Program-made: the position numbers and the translations under genes | The notes under the pieces: model-generated | What the model saw: only the letters and a program-made list of their open reading frames with translations | What the model was told of the DNA's origin: nothing | Database searches by the model: none | DNA from: Megasphaera paucivorans | GTDB lineage: Bacteria > Bacillota > Negativicutes > Veillonellales > Megasphaeraceae | Assembly (NCBI RefSeq): GCF_900103535.1 | Contig: NZ_FNHQ01000004.1 | Location: 1 to 64,000, forward strand | DNA: 64,000 bases | Direction of reading: 5' to 3' | In this document: in pieces, positions 1 through 9,130 of the stretch | How positions within the stretch are numbered: position 1 is the stretch's first letter | Layout: the number at the start of each line of letters is the position of its first letter

Positions 1-2
1 AT

Positions 3-251
3 GGCAGTGCCGTAAGGAAGGTGATGTATACCACCAATGCGATAGAGAGCGTGAATTCCAGCTTCCGAAAAGTCACCAAGAAGGGCTCGTTCTCCAGCGA
101 GGAATCTGTCTTCAAGGTTCTCTATCTCAGGGTAAAGGAACTCTATGCCAAGTGGGAAGGGCATCATATCCAGAACTGGGCGATGGTCAGAAACCAGTTG
201 GCTATGGATGATAAGCTGCAAGCTCGTATCCTGAAATACGAGAAATTTTAA
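3..251 (+). CDS. IS256/mutator-family transposase, C-terminal fragment (runs off left edge)
   Basis: The frame is open to the first bases of the window, so this is the tail of a gene that starts outside it and not a short gene starting at 21. It reads YTTNAIESVNSSFRK followed by a helical region rich in K, Y and W. This is the conserved C-terminal block of IS256-type (mutator) DDE transposases, where the final catalytic Glu is the E of NAIES. The stop is at 249-251. About 75 bases of non-coding sequence follow, ending near 325 in a segment containing AACTTGACAAACCC, which is probably the terminal inverted repeat. Whether the element is intact cannot be told because its 5' part is off the window. 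Confidence 0.85.
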   Translation, partial: GSAVRKVMYTTNAIESVNSSFRKVTKKGSFSSEESVFKVLYLRVKELYAKWEGHHIQNWAMVRNQLAMDDKLQARILKYEKF

Positions 252-340
252 AGCCAGCAATCACTGGTAACGCATCTTCTTTTATGATACCTAAAAAAAC
301 TTACACACTTAACTTGACAAACCCATTTGTTTTAATTATA
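252..340. mobile_element. Probable right end of the IS256-type element and junction to host DNA
   Basis: This short AT-rich stretch lies between the transposase stop and the next gene. A terminal repeat is expected here. The run TTACACACTTAACTTGACAA at 301-320 is the best candidate, but the partner repeat lies outside the window, so the exact boundary and any target duplication cannot be fixed. Confidence 0.4.
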
Positions 341-1744
341 TCATTGCATTTGGAGTAATTCATTGAAATATTTACGCTGATAAGGTTTATATTTTTCTTC
401 TATGTTGCAACTGTTTTTTTCAATCATAATATATACGATATCTAATAATTGATTAATTTTTCTGCTTACATTATTGTTTTTTTCTTTTATCATTTCGCTG
501 CATTGTTCAAGTACGTTTTTGGCTTCTCCATATTCTTTTTTTAAAATTAACCAACGGGCTTGAAATAAAAAACGGTAAGAATCTTCAAAATTGGTAATAT
601 AATAATACTTATCCCAGGATTTACAGAAAGCGTCTTCCTGATGGCTTCGCAAGTATAGTTTGAATAATCCAAAATACATGTGCTTAAAACCAGAGATCAT
701 TTTTTGATTTTGCCGGCGGATACAATCTATTTCACAGGCAAGTGTATAATATTTTTCAGCTTTTTTATATAAAAGAGCCGGGTCGGAACATCGTGTATAT
801 TGTAATGAATAGTCATAAAATTTACCTATCATATAATAAACATCCCAAGATCTAGCAATGATTTGTTCGCGGTTGGCAAGAGTTTGTATATCTATGATAT
901 CGCCGGTATCTGCCGGAAGGCCCTCCTCCTGCAAAATGCGTGTTAAGCAATGGTTTATTTCGGAGAATTTTTTCATTTCAAAAGGGGTAATTCCTTGTTC
1001 TTTTGGTTGAAAATCAAAAAGCAATATTAATTCATTGAGCAGTGAAGATCGCTTGGCGATTAATCCCAGTCCGCAGCGGCAGACACCATAACAGGATTTG
1101 ATGTAGATTCGTTGCAAACGCTTCTTTTCTTTTTCCGGCAAATGTTCATATTTTTCTACTGCTTGTAAGTATAAAATATAGGCTTTTTTTCTTTTTTCCA
1201 TAATTTCACTGAAGGATTGGACAGAATGTATATTATTGGAAGCCATATATAATAGATGAGCATAGCGGTATAAATCCAATACATCGGGCTTATGCAATCT
1301 TATTTTTTCATATAAAATATCTGCATTCCGTTCACATTCATCTATACTAAGAGGCCAAGAGGATTTATTAGAGAAAAGCAATGAATTATAGCCGATATAT
1401 TCACTATAGTATAAATATGCCATTCCTTTAATAGTATTGTGATTTTCTTCGTTTTTTGTTTTTTGAAGAGCTATTGTATAAGTTTGATGTGCTAATTTAA
1501 TATATTTTGCATGCTGTTCCTCCGCGCGTGCAGCATGCATATAAATAAATGCTAACTTGTTTAATAATACCGGTGAATTTTTGTACTCATTAGGTATACT
1601 GTTTTCTGCTTGAAGCTGTTGTAAACAATATTGCCATTCTTTCATTTTCAGACCATGATCCATCATATCTAATATAAATTTTTCTCTGTTTTGTATCATT
1701 TCACTACTCCCGTCATTATAAATTTTACTGAGTTCCTTATTCAT
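341..1744 (-). CDS. Hypothetical all-helical (TPR-like) protein, 467 aa
   Basis: I do not recognise this protein. It is cytoplasmic by appearance, with no signal peptide or membrane segment. It is rich in Lys, Tyr, Leu and Glu and reads as a succession of amphipathic helices with aromatic spacing like tetratricopeptide or helical-repeat proteins. The first ATG (1744) has no obvious Shine-Dalgarno sequence. The ATG of residue 16 (1699) is preceded by GGGAG seven bases upstream and may be the true start. It lies between an IS fragment and a MarR gene, and its base composition is visibly more AT-rich than the housekeeping genes after 2489, so it could be an accessory gene. Only the coding call is firm. 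Confidence 0.6.
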   Translation of the reverse strand: MNKELSKIYNDGSSEMIQNREKFILDMMDHGLKMKEWQYCLQQLQAENSIPNEYKNSPVLLNKLAFIYMHAARAEEQHAKYIKLAHQTYTIALQKTKNEENHNTIKGMAYLYYSEYIGYNSLLFSNKSSWPLSIDECERNADILYEKIRLHKPDVLDLYRYAHLLYMASNNIHSVQSFSEIMEKRKKAYILYLQAVEKYEHLPEKEKKRLQRIYIKSCYGVCRCGLGLIAKRSSLLNELILLFDFQPKEQGITPFEMKKFSEINHCLTRILQEEGLPADTGDIIDIQTLANREQIIARSWDVYYMIGKFYDYSLQYTRCSDPALLYKKAEKYYTLACEIDCIRRQNQKMISGFKHMYFGLFKLYLRSHQEDAFCKSWDKYYYITNFEDSYRFLFQARWLILKKEYGEAKNVLEQCSEMIKEKNNNVSRKINQLLDIVYIMIEKNSCNIEEKYKPYQRKYFNELLQMQ

Positions 1745-1830
1745 TATGACGGCAGAAGTTTGTATTTCAATTAAAGTTTGATTATAGGATATTTATAATT
1801 TCTCTAATATACATTAAAATTACATTAAAA

Positions 1831-2316
1831 TTAAATGTCTGCAATTTTTGTCAATAAACGAATTAATTCATTTTGTTCCTCCTCTGTTAAGTTCTCCATG
1901 ACTTTTGAAATTCGCAGATAATGCTCTGGAAGAATGGTATCCATTAATTGCCTTCCTTGCGGTGTCAGTGTAATTTTTTTTGAACGACCATCTGAAATAT
2001 CATGGATCGAATTGATTAAATGGTCACGAATCATACGGCGGAGCATGACGCTGATAGTTGCCTTTGTTACACCGGCATGCCGGGCCAAAAACGAAGGAGC
2101 TGTACCTTCCGGATGTTGATGAAGGATAATCATAATGCGTAATTTTCCTTCTGATAATTGATATTTTTTTTCTAAAACATCCTGAATAGAGGATTTAATT
2201 TTTTCATAAGCCTGCATAATACTTAACATAGCTAATATGGAAGCTGGTTTTATTTCCGGTATAATCTCAGCATGCTGTTCCAATTCTTTTTTTGTTGGCA
2301 TAACTTCTAATTTCAT
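1831..2316 (-). CDS. MarR-family transcriptional regulator
   Basis: This 161-residue protein has a winged-helix core around residues 45-130. It contains the recognition-helix stretch TKATISVMLRRMIRDHLI and the wing DGRSKKITLTPQGRQLMD, both typical of MarR proteins, which bind palindromes as dimers and are often released by small aromatic ligands. The N-terminal extension of about 30 residues is slightly long for the family. GAGGTG lies five bases before the ATG. It is followed in the same direction, after 86 bases, by the unknown helical protein. Its regulated targets are not evident in the window. Confidence 0.85.
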   Translation of the reverse strand: MKLEVMPTKKELEQHAEIIPEIKPASILAMLSIMQAYEKIKSSIQDVLEKKYQLSEGKLRIMIILHQHPEGTAPSFLARHAGVTKATISVMLRRMIRDHLINSIHDISDGRSKKITLTPQGRQLMDTILPEHYLRISKVMENLTEEEQNELIRLLTKIADI

Positions 2317-2440
2317 AACAACACCTCGGTATATCGTGAGTCAACGAATACTATAAAATAATGCAAATTGCAGCAAAGGAGAACAAATGTTTTTCGTGAC
2401 ACTGCTGCCTGTCATCGAACATTTGTTTCTTATGCGGAAC

Positions 2441-2475
2441 AAAAAAGGCCGCATGATTACTATATGCGGCCTTTT
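2441..2475 (-). terminator. Rho-independent terminator of the rpsB-proS operon
   Basis: An 8-bp GC-rich stem, GGCCGCAT (2447-2454) with ATGCGGCC (2464-2471), is flanked on both sides by A/T runs. Read on the minus strand it is followed by six U and lies 14 bases after the proS stop. The T run on the other side makes it potentially bidirectional. Confidence 0.85.
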
Positions 2476-2488
2476 CAATATTTAATAT

Positions 2489-4216
2489 TTATTTATTGTT
2501 TTCCCGTAAGGAATTTATTATATCTCGAACGCGGCCTGCAGCTTGTTTAATAGATACGACTTCCACTTCATCCGTACGACGAAGTTTGATTTCCACGGTT
2601 TCTTCAGCAGCGGATTTTTTTCCTATGGTAATGCGAATAGGATATCCGATTAAATCAGCATCATTAAATTTAACACCCGCTCTTTCATTTCGGTCATCAA
2701 GAAGCGTTTCAATGCCGGCAGCTTGTAATTCAGCATATAATGTGCCGGCAATATCCATCATTGCGCAATCTTTAGTGCTGACAGGCAGTATAGCAACTTC
2801 ATAGGGTGCTATATTTACCGGCCAAATAATTCCCTTTTCATCATGATATTGTTCTATGGCAGCTGCCATTGTGCGTGTTACACCTATGCCATAACAGCCC
2901 ATAACATATGGTTTTGCTTTACCATTCTGATCTAAAAATGTTGCCTGCAAGGAGGTCGAATACTTCGTCCCCAATTCGAAAACCTGTCCGACTTCAATAC
3001 CGTGAACCATATGAATAGGAGCTCCGCATACCGGACAAACATCGGACTCCATCATCAGACGTATTGTTGCTACTGTAATATTTTTAAAATCGCGGGAAGG
3101 CGTTACATTTTTATAGTGATACCCATGTTTATTAGCACCCGTTACGCCATTATATACATTCATTGCGGTGGGGTCTACGATAATAATAAAAGTATCGTCT
3201 GGATCTGCTGCATGAATAGGGCTCATATACCCGGCTTCTAACCCATGAGCTGCCAGCAGTTCTGGAGCGGCGGGTTCAATGGTATTGCCGCCTACAAAAT
3301 TTTGAACAGCGACATCATTAACTTCATGATCTCCTCGAATCATGCAAAGAGCTAATTTCCCATCTACATCAAAAGCGACGGCTTTAATCGTTTTTTCTAT
3401 AGGAATTTCCAGGAAATTGGTCAAATCATCAATAGTTGAACAGTCAGGAGTTTCAATAATTTCTAACTCTTTTAAAGATTCTTCCGGCATATCAAGTGTA
3501 CAAGGAACTGCTTTTTCAACATTTGCGGCAAAATCACAAGCCGAGCAGGAAACGACATCAGCTTCACCTGCATCTGCTAATGCCATAAATTCATGTGTGC
3601 GGCTTCCGCCTATTTGACCGGAATCGGCTAAGACGGGCTTATAGTTTAAACCGCAGCGATCAAAAATTCTACTGTAGGCATCGTACATGACCTGATAACT
3701 CTGGTGCAAGCCTTCTTCATCCATGTCAAAGGAATAAGCATCCTTCATTACAAATTCCCGGCTCCGCATTAAACCAAACCGAGGACGAATTTCATCACGA
3801 TACTTATTCTGCATTTGATATAAAGTTAAAGGCATTTGTTTATATGAACGAAGTTCATTGCGAACTAAGGTAGTAATAAGTTCTTCATGTGTTGGTCCTA
3901 AACAATAATCATTGCCATGTCTATCTTGTAATTTAAACATTTCTGCGCCATAAGCACTCCAGCGGCCGGATTCATGCCAAATTTCAGCAGGCTGCATAAT
4001 TGGCATCATAATTTCCTGAGCGCCTGTCGCATCCATTTCTTCGCGGACGATGGCTTCAATTTTACGAACAACACGCCGGCCAAGAGGTAAAAAAGTATAC
4101 ACTCCCCCGGCATTTTTCCGAATCATACCTGCTTTTAACATATATTGATGACTTACTACTTCGGCTTCGGCCGGTATTTCCCGTAATGTCGGGCAATATA
4201 ATTTAGATGCTAACAT
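2489..4216 (-). CDS. proS: Prolyl-tRNA synthetase (bacterial type with editing insertion)
   Basis: This class II synthetase charges tRNA-Pro. Motif 1 is around SHQYMLKAGMIRKNAGGVYTF. Motif 2 is around residues 135-160 (YRDEIRPRFGLMRSREFVMKDAYSF). Motif 3 lies near residue 440 (CYGIGVTRTMAAAIEQ). Between motifs 2 and 3 sits the roughly 180-residue INS (YbaK-like) domain that deacylates mischarged Ala-tRNA-Pro, and the C-terminal anticodon-binding domain follows. Length (575 aa) is normal. The longer frame starts at a TTG (4225). I prefer the ATG at 4216 because family members begin M-x-A-S-K-L-Y. It is the last gene of the operon and starts just after the ispG stop. Confidence 0.97.
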   Translation of the reverse strand: MLASKLYCPTLREIPAEAEVVSHQYMLKAGMIRKNAGGVYTFLPLGRRVVRKIEAIVREEMDATGAQEIMMPIMQPAEIWHESGRWSAYGAEMFKLQDRHGNDYCLGPTHEELITTLVRNELRSYKQMPLTLYQMQNKYRDEIRPRFGLMRSREFVMKDAYSFDMDEEGLHQSYQVMYDAYSRIFDRCGLNYKPVLADSGQIGGSRTHEFMALADAGEADVVSCSACDFAANVEKAVPCTLDMPEESLKELEIIETPDCSTIDDLTNFLEIPIEKTIKAVAFDVDGKLALCMIRGDHEVNDVAVQNFVGGNTIEPAAPELLAAHGLEAGYMSPIHAADPDDTFIIIVDPTAMNVYNGVTGANKHGYHYKNVTPSRDFKNITVATIRLMMESDVCPVCGAPIHMVHGIEVGQVFELGTKYSTSLQATFLDQNGKAKPYVMGCYGIGVTRTMAAAIEQYHDEKGIIWPVNIAPYEVAILPVSTKDCAMMDIAGTLYAELQAAGIETLLDDRNERAGVKFNDADLIGYPIRITIGKKSAAEETVEIKLRRTDEVEVVSIKQAAGRVRDIINSLRENNK

Positions 4217-4221
4217 AAATC

Positions 4222-5295
4222 TCAAGACCCCTTCTGTATATATTTTCGTATTTCCTCAAGTAAACTTTCCACAAGTTTGTCTTCCGGTACCCGTTTTAAA
4301 ATTTTCCCATGAGAAAAAATAATGCCGCTGTCTTTGCCGCCTGCGATACCAAAGTCAGCTTCACGTGCTTCACCTGGACCATTTACAACACAACCCATAA
4401 CGGCAACTTTCAATGGTATTTTTAAAGGGGCAATAGCCTGCTGTACTTTTTCAGCTAACCCAATTAAATTGACCTGTGTACGTCCGCATGTGGGACAAGA
4501 TATGAGAGTTGTACCAAACTGCCTGAGGCCCAGAGAACTTAATATGGTTTGGCCTGCTTTGATTTCTTCGGCAGGATCACCCGTTAAGGAAACACGAATG
4601 GTATCGCCTACTCCATGATATAACAACGTTCCAATTCCAATTGCCGATTTAATACTGCCTTCTCTTATCAAACCGGCTTCCGTTACACCTAGATGGAGTG
4701 CGTACGGAATGCGTTCGGCTAAATTCATATAGGCTTGTATCATCAAAAGGACATCGGATGATTTTAATGAAATAACCATATTTCTGTAATCCAAGCGTTC
4801 CAAAATCCGGATGTGGCGCAGTGCTCCTTCTACCATTCCATCCGCTGTAGGATGTCCGCCATGTTCGGCTAAGATATCTTCCGGCAAAGAACCTGAGTTA
4901 ATACCGATACGAATCGGTATATTGGATGATCGGACTTTTTCAACGACACAGGCTACATTTTTATCAGGACCTATATTGCCGGGATTGATGCGTAATGCCG
5001 CGACCCCGCTTTCAACAGCTTGCAGGGCCAGCTTATAATCAAAGTGAATATCTGCCACAATAGGAACCGGAGATGCGTTTACCACTTCTCTGAGTCCCAT
5101 GGCAGCTTTCATATCGGGAACTGCAAAACGAATAATTTCTGCACCATAAGCAGCAAGTCTCCGTGCATCAGCTGACGCTTTTTCGGTATCCGACGGCGTA
5201 ATAGTTGACATGGTTTGCACTGAAATAGGTGCATTTCCGCCAATCATCAAGTCACCCGCCATAACAGCAATTGATTTTCTGCGTTTTATCATCAT
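4222..5295 (-). CDS. ispG: 4-hydroxy-3-methylbut-2-enyl diphosphate synthase (flavodoxin/ferredoxin)
   Basis: IspG (GcpE) converts MEcPP to HMBPP in the penultimate step of the MEP isoprenoid pathway using a [4Fe-4S] cluster. The N-terminal TIM barrel starts with SVQTMSTITPSDTE. The C-terminal iron-sulfur domain has the cysteine set SCPTCGRTQVN and GCVVNGPGEA. At 357 residues it is the compact bacterial form without the plant-type insertion. AGAGG stands a few bases before the paired ATG-ATG start. It sits between rseP and proS in the operon. dxr of the same pathway is two genes upstream, and uppS and cdsA feed the same lipid carrier and phospholipid supply. Confidence 0.97.
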   Translation of the reverse strand: MMIKRRKSIAVMAGDLMIGGNAPISVQTMSTITPSDTEKASADARRLAAYGAEIIRFAVPDMKAAMGLREVVNASPVPIVADIHFDYKLALQAVESGVAALRINPGNIGPDKNVACVVEKVRSSNIPIRIGINSGSLPEDILAEHGGHPTADGMVEGALRHIRILERLDYRNMVISLKSSDVLLMIQAYMNLAERIPYALHLGVTEAGLIREGSIKSAIGIGTLLYHGVGDTIRVSLTGDPAEEIKAGQTILSSLGLRQFGTTLISCPTCGRTQVNLIGLAEKVQQAIAPLKIPLKVAVMGCVVNGPGEAREADFGIAGGKDSGIIFSHGKILKRVPEDKLVESLLEEIRKYIQKGS

Positions 5296-5304
5296 ACCAC
5301 CTCT

Positions 5305-6327
5305 TTAAAACCGGCTGATATCTTGCATCATTGCAAATATAAAAACCGCTGCTAGGATACACATCCCCACCATTTGCATGTAATATAACGCCCTTGCAGG
5401 TAAGCGGCGCCGAGTAACTCCTTCTAATATCAAAAGGATAATATATCCCCCATCAAGCATAGGAATAGGCAGTAAATTGATAATCCCTAAATTGATGCTT
5501 AAAAACGCCGTAAACATGAGTAAATTAACAAAACCTAAAGAGGCTACCTGTCCGGCTAATTGAGCAACGCCGATTGGGCCTGCAATATCAGCTTTTTCTG
5601 TTCCAGCCGCCATATGATATAATCCAACAATCATCATTTTGCAAATTTGACCGGTACGTTCTACCGACAATACGGCAGATTCAAAAAAACCATGATTTTG
5701 CGTTATAATAACAGGAACAACGCCAATTATCGGACGTTGTGTTTGAGCTTCCAATTTTGGAATCATCGTTAAATCTATATTTTCATTATTACGCTGTACG
5801 GTCACCGTCAGGACTTCCTGACTATGTTGGGCAACAGCTGCAGAAATATCACTCCATTTTTCAATCGAGATACCGCTGATGGCAATAATCCGATCACCTT
5901 TTTCAATATGAGCAGCTGAAGCAGCCGAATCAGTCATGACAGAGCCAACGATCGGTTCTGAAGAAATATCCTTGGTACCAATCGTAAACATCAAACCCCA
6001 AATAATAAAAATTGCCAGAATAAAGTTCATCGCCGCTCCGGCAGCAATGACAAAAAGACGAGAAGAGACACCTTTTGATAAAAAAGATGTAGCTGTTAAT
6101 TCTTCTTCTTCCGACATACCGGAAATGCGGTTAAATCCACCTAAAGGAATAGCCCGTAAAGAATATAATGTAGGTCCGTACTGATAACTGTATATTTTAG
6201 GACCAAAACCGATAGCAAATTCATCAACTTGCATTCCGGTTGCCTTGGCCGTCATAAAATGACCTAATTCATGAACAAAAACAATAACACTAAAGACGAA
6301 AACCGTCGCGGCAATCGTTACCAACAT
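5305..6327 (-). CDS. rseP: RIP zinc metalloprotease RseP (site-2 protease)
   Basis: This is an intramembrane protease of the M50 family that cleaves anti-sigma factors and signal-peptide remnants in the inner membrane. The first transmembrane segment carries the zinc-binding HELGH, a PDZ domain occupies roughly residues 115-190, and the third metal ligand lies in the C-terminal membrane segment (LLPIPMLDGG). The frame could begin 36 bases further upstream at 6363, but the ATG at 6327 is preceded by AGGAGGGAGG and gives the usual short N-terminus before the HELGH helix. It sits 14 bases after dxr, as in many Firmicutes operons. Confidence 0.95.
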   Translation of the reverse strand: MLVTIAATVFVFSVIVFVHELGHFMTAKATGMQVDEFAIGFGPKIYSYQYGPTLYSLRAIPLGGFNRISGMSEEEELTATSFLSKGVSSRLFVIAAGAAMNFILAIFIIWGLMFTIGTKDISSEPIVGSVMTDSAASAAHIEKGDRIIAISGISIEKWSDISAAVAQHSQEVLTVTVQRNNENIDLTMIPKLEAQTQRPIIGVVPVIITQNHGFFESAVLSVERTGQICKMMIVGLYHMAAGTEKADIAGPIGVAQLAGQVASLGFVNLLMFTAFLSINLGIINLLPIPMLDGGYIILLILEGVTRRRLPARALYYMQMVGMCILAAVFIFAMMQDISRF

Positions 6328-6341
6328 ATGCGGCCTCCCTC

Positions 6342-7487
6342 CTAAATAAGTGAAACAGCGCAACGTCTAGACCAAGAATCGGCACTGCTGATGGAATCCA
6401 AAGTGATATCGTGGCATACAGTGTGTTTTTCCATCACGGCACGTACGATTTCAAAAATACGGGTAAAAGAAATTTTCTTATGCAGAAATGCATATACGGC
6501 TACTTCATTCGCACCGTTCAGCACACAGGGCATAGTACCGCCAATCATACCAGCTTCATAAGCCAGAGGAATAGCCGGGAATTTTTCATTATCCGGTGCA
6601 TAGAAATCCAAATGGGCTAATGTATTCCAATTGATTTTCTTTGCATTGCGGACAGGAAATCTGTCAGGATAGGTAAAAGCATATTGAATAGGCAATCTCA
6701 TATCCGGCATGCCAAATTGTCCGATAACCGAGCCATCAATAAATTGAATCATAGAATGAATAATACTTTGTGGCTGCACAACGACTTCAATTCTATTAAA
6801 AGGCATATTAAACAGCCAGTGGGCTTCAATTACTTCCAGCCCTTTATTAAACATAGTGGCGGAGTCAATCGTTATTTTCCCCCCCATGTTCCAGGTGGGA
6901 TGATTTAAACATTGTTCTACCGTAATATGGGGAAAGTCCTCTGCCGGAAGTCGAAAATGAGGACCGCCTGAGGCGGTTATCAAAAGTTTTTCCACTTCTT
7001 CGCTCTTTCGTCCATGGAGACATTGAAAGATAGCACCGTGTTCACTGTCAACCGGTAAAATACGAACTCCTCGGCGGGCAGCTTCCTCCATGACTAATTC
7101 ACCTGCGGCAACCAATGTCTCTTTGTTGGCCAAGGCAATATCTATGCCGCGTTGAATTGCCGATAAGGTCGGCGCAATACCGGCAGCTCCGACAAGAGAA
7201 GTCAGAACCATATCGGCATCTGTTTCTTCAATAAGGTGCAGCAGGCCTTCTTGCCCCTGAAAAATGGTACATATATCCCCTACTTCCGAACGCAAATGTT
7301 CAGAAGCCGTCTTATCAATCATACAGGCAAAGGCAGGTTTATATTTCTTTATCTGACAGGCAGCAGTGTGCCAATTGGTATTTGCTGCTACAGCGGTTAA
7401 AGAAAATAAATCAGGATGTGCATCGATAACATCGACTGCTTGTGTGCCAATTGATCCTGTACTGCCTAATACTGCAATTTTTTTCAT
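6342..7487 (-). CDS. dxr: 1-deoxy-D-xylulose-5-phosphate reductoisomerase
   Basis: Dxr makes 2-C-methyl-erythritol 4-phosphate, the committed step of the MEP pathway, using NADPH and a divalent metal. The N-terminal Rossmann motif is LGSTGSIGTQ. The metal and substrate region shows PVDSEHGAIFQCL and the ASGGPHF loop, followed by a conserved GGKITIDSATMFNKGLE. The C-terminal helical domain is complete. Length of 381 residues is typical. It is in an operon between cdsA and rseP. The last residues diverge from the usual family end but the frame is intact. Confidence 0.97.
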   Translation of the reverse strand: MKKIAVLGSTGSIGTQAVDVIDAHPDLFSLTAVAANTNWHTAACQIKKYKPAFACMIDKTASEHLRSEVGDICTIFQGQEGLLHLIEETDADMVLTSLVGAAGIAPTLSAIQRGIDIALANKETLVAAGELVMEEAARRGVRILPVDSEHGAIFQCLHGRKSEEVEKLLITASGGPHFRLPAEDFPHITVEQCLNHPTWNMGGKITIDSATMFNKGLEVIEAHWLFNMPFNRIEVVVQPQSIIHSMIQFIDGSVIGQFGMPDMRLPIQYAFTYPDRFPVRNAKKINWNTLAHLDFYAPDNEKFPAIPLAYEAGMIGGTMPCVLNGANEVAVYAFLHKKISFTRIFEIVRAVMEKHTVCHDITLDSISSADSWSRRCAVSLI

Positions 7488-7516
7488 GATTCACTCCTAA
7501 GTAATTTTACATAGTA

Positions 7517-8347
7517 CTACCGCCCAATAAGTAATAAATACACGTATACTGCAGGGCCCGCAAACAATAAGCTGTCGAAACGGTCTAATATCCCGCCGTG
7601 ACCGGGAATAATATTTCCCGAATCTTTAACATCGCATACTCGTTTGAGGATTGACTCTATTAAATCTCCTAATGGAGCCATAATAGCAATAATTATACCT
7701 ATGACTAAGCCATGAAGAAGAGAAAATTTAAAAATCAATGAAAAGACAACTGCGGTTATAATTGTCCCAAGAATACCGCCAAAAAAACCTTCTACGGTTT
7801 TACCCGGACTGACAGCTGGACAAAGCTTGTTTTTTCCTTTTAATTTACCAACGGCAAAAGCAAAAGTATCACTAGCCCAAGTAGAAAATACTAATAAGAA
7901 AACAACAAATTTTGAGGGTTCAATCATTGCCGTTTGAAAGTAATGATTAAGAGAATCACCAATCATCCCGTTGCGCAAAACCAACATAGATAAAAAACCG
8001 CCGGCAATGTAAATCAAGCCATATAAGGAGTAGGCACTATCCACGGGTTTTACAAATTCATGCCGTATGACGGTACGCAGTAAAATCCAAGACATCATAA
8101 TCACACTGAGCAGCATGATTACTTTATTATTTGTAAACCAATAAGCAAAAAACAAACATACAATCCAAATATGACCCGTTATCACAGTCAAATTCGCATT
8201 CATCTTTTTCATGAGCCGGACATATTCTTGCCAGCCCAGCATAGCGAGAATCGTCATCATGGCAAAAAACAACCAATTTCCTTCATAAATAACAAAAATC
8301 GTAAAAGCTGCACCTATAACACCTGTCGTTATTCTTTTAAACAACAT
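7517..8347 (-). CDS. cdsA: Phosphatidate cytidylyltransferase
   Basis: CdsA makes CDP-diacylglycerol from phosphatidate and CTP in the inner membrane. The protein is strongly hydrophobic with about eight membrane segments. It has the family signature at the C-terminus (GDLIESILKRVCDVKD, then GHGGILDRFDS) plus SPGKTVEGFFGG in the middle. At 276 residues the length is usual. It follows uppS after 15 bases in the operon. Confidence 0.96.
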   Translation of the reverse strand: MLFKRITTGVIGAAFTIFVIYEGNWLFFAMMTILAMLGWQEYVRLMKKMNANLTVITGHIWIVCLFFAYWFTNNKVIMLLSVIMMSWILLRTVIRHEFVKPVDSAYSLYGLIYIAGGFLSMLVLRNGMIGDSLNHYFQTAMIEPSKFVVFLLVFSTWASDTFAFAVGKLKGKNKLCPAVSPGKTVEGFFGGILGTIITAVVFSLIFKFSLLHGLVIGIIIAIMAPLGDLIESILKRVCDVKDSGNIIPGHGGILDRFDSLLFAGPAVYVYLLLIGR

Positions 8348-8362
8348 AACTACGTTACCACC

Positions 8363-9130
8363 TTACTTCAATCCGCCAAACCGGCGATCCCGGCTTTGAA
8401 AAGATAAAATAGCTTCCATTAATGTTTCTTTAGTAAAATCCGGCCAGCACAATTCTGTAAACCAAAACTCAGCATACGCCATTTGCCATAACAAGAAATT
8501 GCTTATTCTTTTATCAGCACCCGGACGAATAAGCAGATCTACATCATTATGGGGTGCCGTATACAAGTATTTTTCGACAAGTGATTCATTGATCTCGTCA
8601 ATTGTTATTGTATGATCCAGTACGTCGGATGCGATATGCTGCATGGCTTCCGTAATTTCAAGACGCCCGCCGTAGTTAATTGCTAAATTCAATACTAATC
8701 CTGTGTTATTTACAGTATCTTTTTCAGCTTCACGAATGATTTGCTGTAATTTGCTATTCAGTCTACCGATATCTCCGATGAAATGCAGCGAAACATTATT
8801 TTCTTCAAGAGAACGAAGATTTTTACGTAAATACTCTTCAATTAAATTCATCAGATAAGAAACTTCGTCCTCCGGTCTCTTCCAATTCTCCGTTGAAAAA
8901 GCATAAACAGTTAATACTTTTACTCCTAAATCACTGGCATCCCGCACAATTTGTTTGAGCGTATCCGCACCCGCATGATGACCATAACTGCGAGGCATTC
9001 CCCGTCGTTTAGCCCAACGGCCATTGCCATCCATTATAATGGCAATATGATGGGGAATGTTATTTCTATCGAGCATATCTTCAGATATATGCGTATTATT
9101 TGACTCTTTTTTAAAAAATAAGTTCTTCAT
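8363..9130 (-). CDS. uppS: Isoprenyl transferase (undecaprenyl diphosphate synthase)
   Basis: This cis-prenyltransferase builds the C55 carrier lipid for peptidoglycan and polysaccharide synthesis. The catalytic segment HIAIIMDGNGRWAKRR contains the essential Asp, SYGHHAG and AFSTENWKRP follow, and the C-terminal RPGADKRISNFLLWQ is intact. Several starts are possible. The ATG at 9130, with AGGA about 12 bases upstream, gives a 20-residue basic leader before the core, as in relatives. This start overlaps the end of the preceding 87-residue gene by 20 bases, which suggests translational coupling. Confidence 0.95.
   Translation of the reverse strand: MKNLFFKKESNNTHISEDMLDRNNIPHHIAIIMDGNGRWAKRRGMPRSYGHHAGADTLKQIVRDASDLGVKVLTVYAFSTENWKRPEDEVSYLMNLIEEYLRKNLRSLEENNVSLHFIGDIGRLNSKLQQIIREAEKDTVNNTGLVLNLAINYGGRLEITEAMQHIASDVLDHTITIDEINESLVEKYLYTAPHNDVDLLIRPGADKRISNFLLWQMAYAEFWFTELCWPDFTKETLMEAILSFQSRDRRFGGLK

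Noticed and set aside
4217-4260. T-box leader in front of proS
   Set aside because: proS starts within a few bases of the ispG stop, leaving no room for a T-box.
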